64,000 nt of DNA from the NCBI RefSeq assembly GCF_003589595.1, contig NW_020653200.1:6180076-6244075 (forward strand), given 5' to 3'. The DNA comes from Hyposmocoma kahamanoa (lineage: Eukaryota; Arthropoda; Insecta; Lepidoptera; Cosmopterigidae). Under the pieces are notes generated by a model. It ran no database searches. It was not told where the DNA came from and saw nothing but the letters and a program-made list of their open reading frames with translations. The position numbers and the translations under genes are program-made. Positions 33,819-46,159 of this stretch are shown piece after piece; position 1 is the stretch's first letter, and each line of letters begins with the position of its first letter.

Positions 33819-33841
33819 TCTTTTTTTTTCCATCCTCTAAG
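33819..33841 (-). repeat. Micro-insert-like core, copy 6
   Basis: The complement reads cttagaggatggaaaaaaaa, identical to the core of the inserts at 20.15-20.89 kb. No 8-bp flanking repeat is visible and the left end merges into a T-run, so it may be a decayed copy or part of a larger element. Confidence 0.45.
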
Positions 33842-33844
33842 TCA

Positions 33845-34640
33845 ATTACCATTGACCTATGTCAATAACGTAGTAATCATTGAACTCGAATGGCAATTCT
33901 CGCGCTCCAAACGTTTCGAACCGATTTCTACGATAATCGTATGAACTTGAATAAATGTTATATGAGATCGTGTTTAAGGCCCATTTAGATGGAGAGAGTT
34001 TATCGTCTCGACGATACGGTTATCGAAACAATATAAAAAACTTTCCTCGTCTAAACATTCGCGATTATCGACCGTCCACGTGAGCGATAATCGCCTCGCC
34101 TTTGAATAGAACGTCTCCGTGTAAACAGAACTCAAAAGCAAAAATCGTATTTCGAGTTTCTGTGCCAGCCGTTTCTACCGTGAATGCAGTGCGCGAGGGT
34201 GTTTTTCTAAGACAAGAATTAATGAAACGATAACGGAAAAAAAATTTTGGATTAAGATATGTTATAAAATTTGAAAAAATAAAGAAAAAAAATGTATATT
34301 TCTATCAGCTCCAAATTTGAATGATTTTTGCGTCATTTTGATATGTCCATAGTCAATACTGCAGTAATCACTGAACTCGAATGGCAATTCTCGCACTCAA
34401 AAAGGTTCGAACCGATTTATAGTTGATGATATTATAGTACGATAATCGTATGAACTTGAAAAAATGTCATACGAGATCGTGTTTAGACAAGTCGAAAACT
34501 CGTAAGCAAGAATCTCCTTACATATTTATCTGTGTAAACAGTCGAGGAGGCGATAATCGCGTACGGTTTATTAATGGGCATATTATTATATATGGGTATA
34601 TTAATGGGCGTTTAATGAAACAAGAGCGAAAAAAAATTTT
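33845..34640. repeat. Diverged tandem duplication, units of about 300-400 bp
   Basis: 33865-34248 and 34345-34640 share, in the same order, gaactcgaatggcaattctc, cgataatcgtatgaacttga, gagatcgtgttta and gaaaaaaaattttgg. The first unit has an extra segment with inverted cgacgat/atcg words. The second ends exactly where mariner sequence begins. Confidence 0.6.
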
Positions 34641-35672
34641 GGTGCCAGGTCGAGACTGTACGCGGGATGGCTCATAAGGTCAACGTTGTTCACCTTCAAA
34701 AATTCATTTGTCTGTCTGGCCGTGTGAGAACTGGCATAATCGTGTAGAAAGATGATACGGCGTTTACGGTTATTTTTACGGAGTTCATCAATAACTTCTG
34801 GCAAACAAATGGTCGGGTACCAATCACTATTCTCGGTACAACGATTAGCCCAAAGCAACAGTAGCCACGTGTCCAGTTGTATTAAAAAAAGAAGCAATCA
34901 TCCGCTTCGAGGCACTACGCACGCGCGCCGCTTTGGTTGGTTTCGGCTGATCTTGAAAGACCCATACACACGATTGCTGCTTTGTTTTGAGATCGTAACT
35001 ATAAATCCATGTTTCGTCACGTGTTACTATGTCCCACACCAAATTTGACGCCGCTTCGTTGAATCTGGTAATCATGGCATTGCACCAAGTGACGCGATAA
35101 ATTTTTTAGCCTCAAAAATCAAATTCAAATTGTGTGGGATCCACCGAGAGCACAGCTTTTTTAACACCCAAATGTTTGTGTAGTATTGATTGTATTTGAC
35201 TCATGCCTATGCCTAAAGGCGCCCGAATCTCATGGTATATCACATGCCTGTCTGTTTTGATCATAAGGCGCACAGCATCGATGTTTTTGTTGTTCATAGC
35301 AGTGACGGGCGACGATCACGACATTCGTCACTGAGATTCACACGACTGCTTTTAATATTTACTGACCAGCTATAAATAGTTGTCTTGCATGGTGCTTCAT
35401 CGCCAAAAGCAATTTGAAGCCGAGCAAAGCTCCGCTGAGCTGTTCAATTACACTTAAAGTCGTAGAAAATCATACTACGAAAATTTTCACGAGTTAAATT
35501 CATGGTGATGTAGACAACCAATTTCTAAAATGACGCCGCAATGTAAAAACAAGTGACAGTCAGATGAAACAAACTGTATTCTACAGCCAAAGAGTTCCAT
35601 TTTCAAATGTTGCAATTACTTTTTAAATATTGTTTATGTAAGTGGCCAGTTCCGGAAACTTATAGTGCGCCC
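34641..35672 (-). pseudogene. mariner transposon, 3'-truncated, dead
   Basis: The transposase reads leftward from MNLTRENFRSMIFYDF (about 35500) through ENIDAVR-like, GIGMSQIQSILHKHLGVKK, RDETWIYSYDLKTKQQS (first catalytic Asp of the D,D34D set), KRMIASFFNTTGHV, DWYPTICLPEVIDELRKNN and FLHDYASSHTARQ (second Asp). It stops at YSLDLAPK, where the third catalytic Asp should follow within two residues, and runs into unrelated DNA. Several frameshifts. The outer end is intact: gcgcactataagtttccgga on the minus strand beside a TA at 35673. Confidence 0.85.
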
Positions 35673-35674
35673 TA

Positions 35675-36087
35675 TGTATGTCAATGACATGAGTAATATT
35701 CTCAATCACTGTAGGTACGTGTCATCAGTTTGCTGATGGTACATGCACGTTGACCCACAAGAAGCTTATGACTTATTACAAGGCGATTTAAACTTATTAC
35801 TAAGGCGGTGCTAAGATGCAAGTCTGGTATTAAATTTGCGACATAACTAAACAAACTGCTTTTATTTATTAAATATCCCTATTTAGAACCTTTTCCAAGC
35901 AAACATGTTATTGCGACATAGTACCGTCAATACGACATGTATATGTCCAGTAATAGAAAAAGATAAATCCTTTAACAACTTTGGTTTGATTGTAGATGAT
36001 GTACTCATCTGGGGTAAGCGCGTTCAGTACTTTTGTAATACGTTGAGGTAGTTTTTAGCAAATATTGTAATTGTAATGCACTCACCA
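35675..36087. other. Spacer, no gene seen
   Basis: A stretch near 35680-36030 has short LINE-like words (for example 'tgtcaatgacatgagtaata' and 'catcagtttgctgatggtac', reminiscent of an RT YADD region). It is too decayed to assign. Confidence 0.3.
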
Positions 36088-36303
36088 CAGAGTACTAAAA
36101 AAACCGACCTCAAAAGTTCATGGATTTACATCTATTAGCCGAGTTTTATGGAAATCGGTTACCGGAAAGTGCGCGATACCGGATTCATCCCCTAGTGCGC
36201 CACCCTTAGAGTGGAATGTTTTCTTTTATGTTATCGCGTAACACACATACAAAAAAAATACAGTCGAATTGACAACCTTCTCCTTTTTTGAAGTCGGTTA
36301 AAA
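36088..36303 (+). repeat. 'accgac' repeat, internally deleted copy
   Basis: Has both ends: cagagtactaaaaaaaccga at the left and gaagtcggttaaaa at the right. Only about 215 bp lie between, so the middle is deleted compared with copies such as 42977-43433. Confidence 0.8.
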
Positions 36304-37224
36304 CAGAAATTTGAAAGGGTTTAAAGATAAATTAATGCTTTACAACGGTTTGGCTGAATCATACATACGATGTGGTCTTTGTAGTTAAGGTCGTACCTAT
36401 AAATCATATCTTCTTAGTAATATATAACAGGTTCAAATTAGGATTCTTGAAAATATTGCATCAGTTAAACATAAGTTTTCTAATGAAGACAGTAAACTAT
36501 TTAAGCACTGTATTTTTCTACTAATGTAATGCTTAAACATATCTTTAATAACACCTTACAAAAAGAGTGGTAACAACCTGTAACACTTGAGCAGCTGCGG
36601 AGCGCACCGGCTGCATATCATTCGAGTAAACAACGCATACGACGAATGGACTGTGGTCGTGTGGCGTACCTGGGGGCCTACCACAACCTCTTAAAACAAT
36701 ATTACTTTAACCTTATATTCACTTTTCGTATCATAACGCGCTTAAAGTAAGCTTATTCTGATGTTAAAACTATGATGTTTTATTGGCAGCTTTGTGACTA
36801 TTCATTCACTCAGTTCGTACAATGACGCGACTATAAATTAAAGTAATATTGCTGTTATGTCAAATTTAGCAATCTTAAAATAGTTACACGGATGCAATGG
36901 AAACAATATTATTTTCAGTTTTATTGTCCTGATATTGATTTGTAATGATTAAAAGTTAAATTGAACTTATTTATTTACATATATCTCTTCAATATTTTGT
37001 TTATTTTTTTATTTAATAGCACCTTAGAATAATAACGCATAGAATGATAGTTTCATATCAAACGAACTGTCACAAGTGAGGCAAAAACCAAATTCATGTA
37101 GGCGTAAGCGACTTGTATCTACGCTCGTCGGCACGCACTCAAATATACAAATAATGATGCCATGGAATAACATTTCCCTCAAAAGTGGGAAAATTGTATC
37201 TTGCTTAACTCATCATTAAGTTAA
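36304..37224. other. Spacer, no gene seen
   Basis: No coding frame or recognised repeat. AT-rich apart from a short GC-richer patch at 36585-36690. Confidence 0.4.
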
Positions 37225-38030
37225 AGGTGCCTACAGATGTGTTCGATTTTGTCGATCGACAATGTCGATCAGGTGCCTACAGATATGCTCGGTTTTGTCG
37301 AAGAATTTTCAAAAATTTATTTTTGGTAATCGTTATGGAAATGGCATTTACATCTGAATACACGATGACGGACACGACTTTTCAAATAAATGCAATATGG
37401 GAGTCATTTTCGAGGTATTCGAGGTGCTCATTACGAATATGGCACTCATTTCTAAATTCAAGATGGCGGGCACGATTTCTTGCATTTTAATTGCAAGTTG
37501 GGTATCGTTTTCAAAGTATTTGGGGATGCTCATTACAAATATAGCATTTATTTCTAAATCCAAGATGGCGGACACGAGTTTTCAAATAAATTCAATATGG
37601 GTATCATTTTTGAGGTATTTGGGGGTGCTTATTACGAATATTGCTTTTGTTTGAACTGTCGTGTCTGCCATCTCGGATTTAGAAATGAGTGCCATACTCG
37701 TATTGAACATCCCTAAATATCTCGAAAAGGATACCCATATAGCATTTTTTGAAAAATCGTGTCCGCCATCTTGGATTTACAAATAAGTGCTATATTCGTA
37801 ATGAGCACCCCCAAATATCTCGAAAATGATTCCCAACTTGCCATTATTCGAAAAATCGCGCCCGCCATCTTGGATTTAGAAATGAGTGCCATATTCGTAA
37901 TGAGCATCCCCAAATACCTCGAAAAGGATACCCATATTGCACTTTTTTAAAAATTGTGTCCGCCATCTTGGATTTAGAAATAAGTACTATATTCGTAATG
38001 AGCACCCCCATATATCCCGTAAACGATACC
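37225..38030. repeat. Palindromic tandem array of about 100-bp units with aagatggcgg
   Basis: Left half (37340-37650) repeats a unit running aagatggcggacacg, ttttcaaataaa, atgggtatc, ttttcgaggtatttgggg, tgctcattacgaatatag at about 100-bp spacing. Right half (37655-38030) repeats the same unit in reverse four times. Perfect aagatggcgg occurs at 37460 and 37562, and its complement at 37763, 37862 and 37960, with variants at 37362 and 37667. Open frames crossing it are a by-product of the repeat. Confidence 0.85.
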
Positions 38031-38031
38031 C

Positions 38032-38220
38032 AGAATCAAAATCAAAATAATCTTTATTTCATCGTCACATTGGTTAAACTCTACCGCTCATTCGTAAGGC
38101 AGATTCCCCCGAGAAGTATGAGCAAGAAACTCTAAGGGTTGCTCTTTGTAAACAACATTTGTACGCATTTAACTTGCAGAAATGGAGGTCAAATGCACAC
38201 TTACATCAGAATAAAAAAAA
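38032..38220 (-). repeat. LINE or SINE 3' end, minus strand
   Basis: Read on the minus strand it ends gatgaaataaagattatttt then gattttgatt, the oligo-repeat tail common at the 3' end of lepidopteran non-LTR elements. The upstream part runs into the assembly gap region and was not identified. Confidence 0.5.
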
Positions 38221-38308
38221 TCTGCAGCCGTCGCGATATTGCCTATTCTCCAAAAATTACGTAATATTAGGGGTTAAAGTATGAAATTGCCGTTTTATTG
38301 CAATAGGT

Positions 38309-38708
38309 NNNNNNNNNNNNNNNNNNNNNNNNNNNNNNNNNNNNNNNNNNNNNNNNNNNNNNNNNNNNNNNNNNNNNNNNNNNNNNNNNNNNNNNNNNNN
38401 NNNNNNNNNNNNNNNNNNNNNNNNNNNNNNNNNNNNNNNNNNNNNNNNNNNNNNNNNNNNNNNNNNNNNNNNNNNNNNNNNNNNNNNNNNNNNNNNNNNN
38501 NNNNNNNNNNNNNNNNNNNNNNNNNNNNNNNNNNNNNNNNNNNNNNNNNNNNNNNNNNNNNNNNNNNNNNNNNNNNNNNNNNNNNNNNNNNNNNNNNNNN
38601 NNNNNNNNNNNNNNNNNNNNNNNNNNNNNNNNNNNNNNNNNNNNNNNNNNNNNNNNNNNNNNNNNNNNNNNNNNNNNNNNNNNNNNNNNNNNNNNNNNNN
38701 NNNNNNNN
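38309..38708. other. Assembly gap (400 N)
   Basis: A run of exactly 400 n. The open frames that cross it are artefacts. Confidence 0.99.
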
Positions 38709-38879
38709 AAATTTCAAATCAGCTGAGCTAATAGCCGATAATCGGGTATTTTTTATAATAATCAATTAAATTAAAATATCTCGAAAACGGTTAGGTTTAG
38801 GATGGGGTGTTTCAGAGACAAATCAGTCAGAAATGATGTAAACTACACGCCCTTAACGGGAATAGGTCGACTTAACCAG

Positions 38880-39540
38880 TAACCCTGTATAATATGCTTT
38901 TCACCTCACTAGCTCGGAAAGGCTTTCTTTCTCATTAGAAATCTGCGCGCAAAAGCGTTTTTTTTTGCACGCTAGCGTGGAAAAGGTTTTTGAAATTTGA
39001 ACTTGACCATGGACTGTGGTGCACCTAACTTTTTCTTTCGATAAAAAATAAGATACTGACACGTTCAACTACGCGAGTTGTCTTACATTACTTATTTAAG
39101 TAATATAGATTAGTTGGTACCGATATTTTATTCTTATTATTGTTGACATTAAATGGACAATGATAAGTAATTGTGTTTATTAAATTATTTTAATTCGTCG
39201 AAGAACTAAAATAATTTCAATAATCACTTAATCACACAAAATAAAAGTACAAGCAAGAATAAAAATTGATAAGGTGTAAACTCAGAATGCATCCGAAGAT
39301 AAACTTTTTCTTTTAATTTAAAAAACTGATGTATTGTAGTTCAACTGTTTTTCTTTCATCTACCATTTTCCTCGCTATAGTGAAGAGAAAAGTGTTTCAC
39401 TCGGCAGTAAAGTACTTTTGCCTCTCGCTACGCTCAGAAATCTATTTTTGAACTTAGCTTCCTTCGTTTGCTCAGGTTTCAATACAAGCACTCGCGTCAA
39501 ACAACAACTTTGCAGCTTTGCATAACAAATAACTACTATT
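38880..39540. repeat. Interspersed repeat, reverse copy of 1535-1990
   Basis: Contains cacctcactagctcgg, ctaccattttcctcgctata, tgctcaggtttcaataca and actcgcgtcaaacaacaact, the complements of blocks in the COLGALT intron copy, in reversed order. Confidence 0.6.
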
Positions 39541-39756
39541 ATAGTTTAGTATCTTATTTTATTATAGTATGACTTATGCATGGTCGCTACATACAGTTTT
39601 TACTCAAACCTTAGAGGTTTCTAAATAAAAAAACTTAGAAGACTTTTTTCGTCATTATAAATGGTTTAATCTTGATAAGATCACAACATCTTGCTTAGCT
39701 GGTGAAAATGAAACAGACTTAATTTTTGTTAGGGCAAATGACAACAAAAACGAGAC

Positions 39757-40030
39757 ATTACATTATAGTGACCAGTTTTTTTTTCATCAAGTGACGGGAC
39801 GAACTACTCGTGCGCCTGATAGTACCTAAGCTACACGTCTGTTCAAAGATCTGAGAGGCACTGTGTCTGTGCCAGTCACCCTGAGCCATAAGTTGGCAAG
39901 TCCCATGTGCCTGTAATTTCACGAGCACCCTTACGTTCAAAACCGGAAAACAGTAATACTGACACTACAGCTTGGCTGCAAAAATACTTAAGGTGACAGT
40001 ACTTCCCTGGACGAACGGAGCTCTAGTGCT
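39757..40030 (+). repeat. Retroposon-like repeat 'cgtgcgcctgatg', copy A
   Basis: Shares with 44895-45190 and (reversed) 52785-53100 the order gacgggacgaac, gtgcgcctgat, gatctgagaggcact, gtcccatgtgcctgtaattt, accggaaaacagta and ctggacgaa. No ORF. Dispersed in both orientations, so probably a SINE or LINE 3' region. Confidence 0.7.
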
Positions 40031-40036
40031 ACTAAT

Positions 40037-40155
40037 CGTTTTTAACCGACTAAAAAAAAGGAGGAGGTTCTCAATTAGTTCCACCTCGAAGGGTGGCAAA
40101 TTAGGGGATGAATGTCTTTTGAGGTCGGTTTTTTGTCTCTGTACCGAGATTGTTG
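40037..40155 (-). repeat. 'accgac' repeat, short deleted copy
   Basis: tttttaaccgact, ggaggaggttctcaatt and ttttgaggtcggttttttg with only about 60 bp between them. It directly follows copy A of the 'cgtgcgcctgatg' repeat. Confidence 0.8.
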
Positions 40156-41666
40156 TACATTATTATTGTTAAATTGTTAAATATTAAAATAATTAGAATC
40201 AATTATAGAGATTATAAATCTGAGTGTTTCATGATTATTTACTAGGACGACACAGGCCTTAACCTTTACTATTTCAAGAGTAATAATGTGGAAATTTCAC
40301 AACTTCAAATCATATTTTGCGTATTCCCAAAAAGTTGGGAATTTTGTGTTGGGTCCAACGATATCTATGTATTAGGTTGGGTCACATTAATTCTAAAGGT
40401 ACGCCATAACAAATCAGATTTGCTTTTTTTATCTTAAAAACATCTACTGCCAACGATTTGCAAGGTTACTTCTTAAAAATATAGTTCGTAATGTAATTTG
40501 GTCATGTGTATAATTAACGCTTTATAAATTTAATTGTCCATGTCGTATTAGTGCACATAAATGTAACGAATCACTTTCTCTCATGTCAGTGACGACGCAT
40601 GCGATAAATCGACTTGTATGACAGACGTTGCGCGCGCACTAATTAACTGTATAGGTTCTTATGATTCAAACTGGGCCATCATTCGCCAAAGTTAGATTCA
40701 GCGCACCGCATTTATAAACCATAAACACGTATAGGCGTCTGTAACTGTCCATGTTATATATTTTTCAATAACTTCTATATATATCCAGGGATAATGTAGT
40801 AGAACTGGTATTTAGCTTTAATTTACACTGTAGGCTTAATGAAAGATGTGAATTGTAATAAGGTCATGTATTTTCCAGCTCAATTTTTGAAAGGTCGTCA
40901 TCCGTAGGAAACGACCATTTCCCAACATAACATGTAACTACGTTTTGATTTGAGTTTTTGCGCAAAGTTATATTATGTATTCGAGAAAATAAGAGTTTTC
41001 CGAAGAACATAAAAAAAGATATTGTATCCTCATCTATTTTCAGAAGTTAATTTATTCAGAGGGTATTGCCTCTGAAATGAAATTAATGTAAAATAGAAGA
41101 AATGGAGGTACGATCGGTTTGAGAGACGCGGTGCGCGGGGTGCGGGCGACCTATATCGTGCTGGAGCTGCGCCAGCGCACAAATACCAAGCACTCTCAAG
41201 GTGACATTGTAGCTATTGTGCAGAGCACGCTTCTCCAGACACTACGCCTTCATATAATATTTAGTCACACGTCCAGAAATTATTCAATTGAAAGTTATCG
41301 CAAATTAACTTAATTCATATAAGATACAATAAAACAAGATTATACTAGTAGTTACTTGTTTTTACACTTCAGAATCTAAATACTTCCTCCGGTCATAGAT
41401 TTAGAATAAATTATGAAAAATAATTCAATTCTTTAATTATAGTAGGTATTTTGGTTATACAAATGCAAAATTGACTTATTAAGAGTTATCATGACAATAC
41501 TAACCTATTCAATCATTATGATCCATTCTTTAGTGGGTGTCGGCTGCCTTCAAAGTTTCTCGGTCTTCCGTTCCTGGTATCACAACGTTCACCATGTTGT
41601 CATATATTTAATAATTTTATATAATTCAATTATTAAGACAACTAAAAATATTCTTTAAATATTTCT
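40156..41666. other. Spacer, no gene supported
   Basis: Mostly AT-rich. A GC-richer patch at 41100-41240 has a 64-residue open frame (DAVRGVRATYIVLELRQR) with no recognisable motif, start context or splice sites that convince. Left unassigned. Confidence 0.4.
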
Positions 41667-42110
41667 TCTTTTTAACCGACTTCAAAAGAAGGAGGAGGTT
41701 CTCAATTCGACAGTTTTTTTTGTATGTCTGTTACGCGATAACTCCGGTATTTGTGCACCGATTTTCTTGATTATTTTTTTGTTGGAAAGCGGGTACCTCC
41801 ATAGTGGTCCCATTTAGTTTAAAAAAAAAAAAAAATAGTGCCTAAATTTTATTATAAGGTATAATTATTTTAATGTTTGATTTTGCTATTCTCTAATTCA
41901 AGGCATCTTTCTCTCTCAATATAGTTTGAGTAGTGAGAACCGATTTTTATTATCTCCTGTGTCAAGTTCCGTATAGTGGCGAACTAGGGGATGAATACGG
42001 GTTTGCGCACTTTCCGGTAACCGATTTCAAAAAAACTTAGCGAATAGATGTAAATCTACGTTCTTTTGAGGTCGATTTTTTTAGTACTCTGTACTGAGAT
42101 TATTTCAAAA
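41667..42110 (-). repeat. 'accgac' repeat, near full-length
   Basis: Runs from tttttaaccgacttcaaaag to ttagtactctgtactgagat, reverse orientation. Includes ggaggaggttctcaattcga, cgcgataactccggtat, ttttgttggaaag and ctaggggatgaatacgg. Confidence 0.85.
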
Positions 42111-42976
42111 ACTGCACCACAACTTCTGTCATCTTTGTACCTATCTCTTCACTATAAAACGATTTTGATTTTTTTCATATAAGATTCGTATTGAGTAATA
42201 GGTAAGTAATTAATTGTTTCCAAATGCAGGTACTCATTGCCTTTGCGGCACTGATGTATACTCGTCTAAATCGAGCAATAGATAGTGTGCGCCATTTATA
42301 AGTAAGCAGATAAATTTGTTTTTAATTTGGTAAGTACTTAATAAGTACATTGTATATGTAGATGGTCATATTATTTCAATTCCAAATTAACTGTTCAATC
42401 CTCCAAATTGAATGAAGAACATACGTATGTACGTACTCTACTAGCACCTACATTTTTAATACCTTATACATAATTGTTTTACCTGAGTCACGACAACTGC
42501 AACTCGACGTCACGGCGCATTTTACCAGAGTAATTTAAAAAAAAAATATATATTTTGTTATGAAGTTCTTAATAATTTACAAAATATATGACACGGCGTT
42601 TGTATATAAACTCAGGGCAATCAGTGAACATATTAGGTGATCAGGATGGCAGACAGTACATACTCTTGGCAGACAAGTCAGATCGTCGACACAACAGATT
42701 GCACAATCACAACAAATTTTAATTAGCATTTATATTATACTTAATATTTGATCGAGGTTGCCTGGGCAAATAATTTTTGGCTCCAAGCGGAACAGGATCG
42801 ACTATGGACGCACCCTTAGTTGTAATACCTAATTAAGTAGTAGTCTTACGATCTGATATAGTAAACAAATGCATTAAGTATTATAAAGTGTATACAAACA
42901 GCATATACAATCAGGGCGAAACATATTAAGGCCGACACAGACGTCTATGGTGAAAACCGAGTGTTTTTTGAAATAA

Positions 42977-43433
42977 ACTCAGTACAGAGTACTAAAAAAA
43001 CCGACCTCAAAAGTACGTGGAATTTCGTCTATTTGCTAAGGTTTATTGAAATATCCTTAAGTTCGCCACTATACAGGATTTGACACTGGAGAGAATAAAA
43101 ATCGGTTCCCACTACTCAAAGTATATTGAGAGAAAAACGTCTTGAATTGGAGAAATAGCAAAATCAACCATTAAAATAATTGCTCCTTAAGTAAAATTTA
43201 GGCGCTATTTATAAAAATGAATCTTCATGCGTGAACAGCCACCCTTAGAGGTGGATGATTTTCTTTGAAATGAAATGGGACCACTATGGAATTCCCCCTT
43301 TCCAACAAAAAAAGAATCATGAAAATCAGTTCACAAATACCGCAGTTACCGCGTAACATACATACAAAAAAAAACAAATAGAAATCATACGGTCGCATTG
43401 AGAACCTCCTCCTTTATTGAAGTCGGTTAAAAA
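42977..43433 (+). repeat. 'accgac' repeat, near full-length
   Basis: From ctcagtacagagtactaaaa to gaagtcggttaaaaac, about 457 bp, a good reference copy. Its two ends carry aaccgacctcaaaag and, inverted, ccgacttcaataaagg, so the termini are weak inverted repeats. Confidence 0.85.
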
Positions 43434-44424
43434 CTAACGATTACATTGTCAACCTGAATTGCTACGTGACGAGAATGTATTGTAATTAGGTAGTACTTGA
43501 CAAAATTAACTACAATTAGGTACTTAATACGGAGCTGTTTCTAGGATTACCTAAATACAATTTTAGATTCAATATACCGCATTGAACACACAGTGCGCAT
43601 TTGAACTCCATCTCACCTGGTGGAAAGTGACGATGAGGTTGACAATGGAGCATAATTATGCACCTAACTAATGTTTATACCAGTTTCAGCATGTGCTCGT
43701 ATTTTGAACCACTTGTATTACATTTTGCTAGCCATATCTTTCTTCTTTTATATAAATAGAAGTGAGAAGTGCTAGCTTACAACTTTTCCACGTGAAATAA
43801 TGTCTTGGAAACATTTAGTGTTAAATATTAATATAGAAACGAAATTTATGCAGAATTTGCTTTTCATTGCCCTATTTATTATAAAATTATTATTAAAAAA
43901 AGTTTGTAGCGTGCTATAAATATATATGCATGTATTTTTTGACGAGCAGCAACGGCGAATTTTAACGATAAAGTTTTGAAACGATTAAAACGATGCGATT
44001 CATCTGATGATGCTTTGAACAAATGCCAACGGATAAGTTAAGTGTGATTTTAGTTTAGGAAGAAATACACCTCTTCATTTAGGAATGAGAATTGACGTGA
44101 ACTAATAATTCGTATGCAATAATGAGGACAAGGTGGGATGGAGTGTTAATGTTTTACTTAAATTTGCATCAACACATAAAATCGCGTGTCTTTGAGACAT
44201 TTTAGAATCCAGTATGCCACGTTCAATAGAGAAATTGAAATAGACGTACATACGTCACCAATAGCTGTCCAGTTCCAAAGTTTGAATAGTTAGGAATTCA
44301 TTAATCAGACGAGATACAAAAAAGATGACTCGTCAAAATATTTTACGGTACAATGAGAATAATGTAGGTATGAAGAAAATAGTTAGTGAACATCGAAGCT
44401 ACTTCCTTCCTAATAATAAATATA

Positions 44425-44681
44425 TTACGCGATAACTGTGAACTAACAAAAGTAAAATTTGTGAACCGATTTTGATGATTCTTTTCTTGTTGGAAAGAGG
44501 ATAACTCAGTAGTGGTCCCATTTAAATTTGAAGAAAAATATTCCACCTCTAAGGATGGCAAACTAGGGGATAAATCTGGTTTCGCGCATTTTCCGGTTAC
44601 CGATTTCAATAAAACAGGGCAAATAGATGTAATTGAAAGAACTTTTGAGGTTGGGTTTTTTAGTACTCTGAACTGAGATTA
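44425..44681 (-). repeat. 'accgac' repeat, 5'-shortened copy
   Basis: Holds gcgataactgtgaac, gaaccgattttgatgattct, ttgttggaaagagg, aaactaggggataaatc and ttagtactctgaactgagat. The ggaggaggttctc end is missing. Confidence 0.75.
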
Positions 44682-44702
44682 TGAAAAAATTCTTTGACAA
44701 GG

Positions 44703-44740
44703 ACCTAAGTAATGTAGGTGAACACCTACATTACTTAGGT
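44703..44740. repeat. Perfect 18-bp hairpin with 2-base loop
   Basis: acctaagtaatgtaggtg (44703-44720), loop aa, then the exact complement (44723-44740). It stands alone between two repeats. No function known. Confidence 0.8.
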
Positions 44741-44894
44741 ACGTTAATGTATATGCATGTAATTATGATCTCATGTGAATCATCTCTGCCTACCAAGTAA
44801 TGTCTTTTTAAATGTAAATTGAAAGATCATGAAACGTAGATAAGATATTCGACGCGGTGTACAATGCAGTTTTATCAAGTTTTGACTTTTTTAT

Positions 44895-45190
44895 TTTTTT
44901 TATAACATCAAGTTACGGGACGAACAAGTCGTGCGCCTGATGGTAAGCTACACTCCTGTACGCGACAGTTACAGTGCCACTCAGAACTTTAAATTGCAAA
45001 GATCTAAGAGGCACTACCACTGCGCCCTGACACATAAGTTGAGTCCCATGTGCCTGTAATTTCACCAGCACCCTTACCCTCCAAAACCGGAATACAGTCA
45101 TGCTAACATTACTGCTTGGCGGCAGAAATAGTTAAGGTGGCAGTGCTTGCCTGGACGAATTCATTCTCTAGGAGCTCTACTGCTACTGAA
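44895..45190 (+). repeat. Retroposon-like repeat 'cgtgcgcctgatg', copy B
   Basis: Most complete copy: acgggacgaacaagtcgtgc, gccactcagaacttt, gatctaagaggcac, gtcccatgtgcctgtaattt, ccggaatacagt, ggagctctactgctactg. Confidence 0.7.
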
Positions 45191-45636
45191 AACTTTTCAC
45201 ACTAAGCTCTTACTGCAATAAATATATTTTCCTCTGTAGTGGATATTTAAGTAAAGTTCTTATAAAGGAATCTCCGAAACGTTGGTAATAATCACCTATA
45301 ATTGTATTTGAATTTCTTATAAATATTTCAATCTCTCGTTAATTTTTGTTATATGGTAAAAGAGAGTTTGTTTTTATAGTTACTCGGAATTGTGTGATTA
45401 ATCATGTAATTTGAGATGCAGCGAGAAACGCGCAAGCGATTATTTTGGTCCACTACGCGTTTTCTCGTTCGTATTTTTCGTCGTGGGGAAGGTCGATCAG
45501 ATGCATTATTATTTCGCGTTCTTCACAGTGTGTTCTTAAACAGACAGTTATGTAGTGATATGAAACACACATTATTACTTGCCTTCACTTTCATTAATCT
45601 TGCAGTTACAAATCGGTAAACCAAATATAATTTATT

Positions 45637-45786
45637 TTTAACCTATTTCAACAAAGGAGGGGGCTCTCAATTTGACTATATGTTTTTTTGTATGTATGTT
45701 ACAACTTGTGAACCGATTTTAATAAATTTTTTGTTCGAAAGAAAGAGAACCTCGGTAGTGGTCCCTTTTAATTTGAAGAAAATATT
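45637..45786 (-). repeat. 'accgac' repeat, truncated diverged copy
   Basis: ttttaacctatttcaacaaa, ggagggggctctcaatt, gaaccgatttt and ggtagtggtccc mark the first third of the reverse-oriented unit. Confidence 0.7.
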
Positions 45787-46159
45787 ATTAATAACATATT
45801 TTTTAATTAACCATATAAGTATAACATAATTTCCAATATGTTAGCAATGTATAAGGTTTAAATATGTGGGTAACTCATTGAGGGCAACATATAAAATGAT
45901 TTTGATTGTGTCTTACACCATTTAAATAGCATTAAAAACCTATGGTGGAGTAAACATAAATATTTCCATATTATAAATTAATAACCTCAAATTATCACGT
46001 ACACTAAAAGATGCAAATACAAGCAGTATTCAATATGTAAATACCTAAAGCATCTTTGAAGATTATTTCAGTTGCATTGGCTATAAATTCTGTATCTCAA
46101 ACGTTTCAGACGTGTGGTAAAACTCAATACTTATGTACACAAAAAATGTAGTGGTATTG

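Noticed and set aside
37227..37950. Several 60-87 residue ORFs
   Set aside because: All are readings of the palindromic tandem array.
38281..38769. Long open frames on both strands across the N run
   Set aside because: They exist only because the 400 N carry no stop codons.
41119..41313. 64-residue ORF in a GC-richer patch
   Set aside because: No motif, no supported splice sites, no polyadenylation signal close by.
43900..44200. CRISPR-like or bacterial features anywhere in the window
   Set aside because: None seen. Spliced genes and insect repeats make a bacterial origin untenable.
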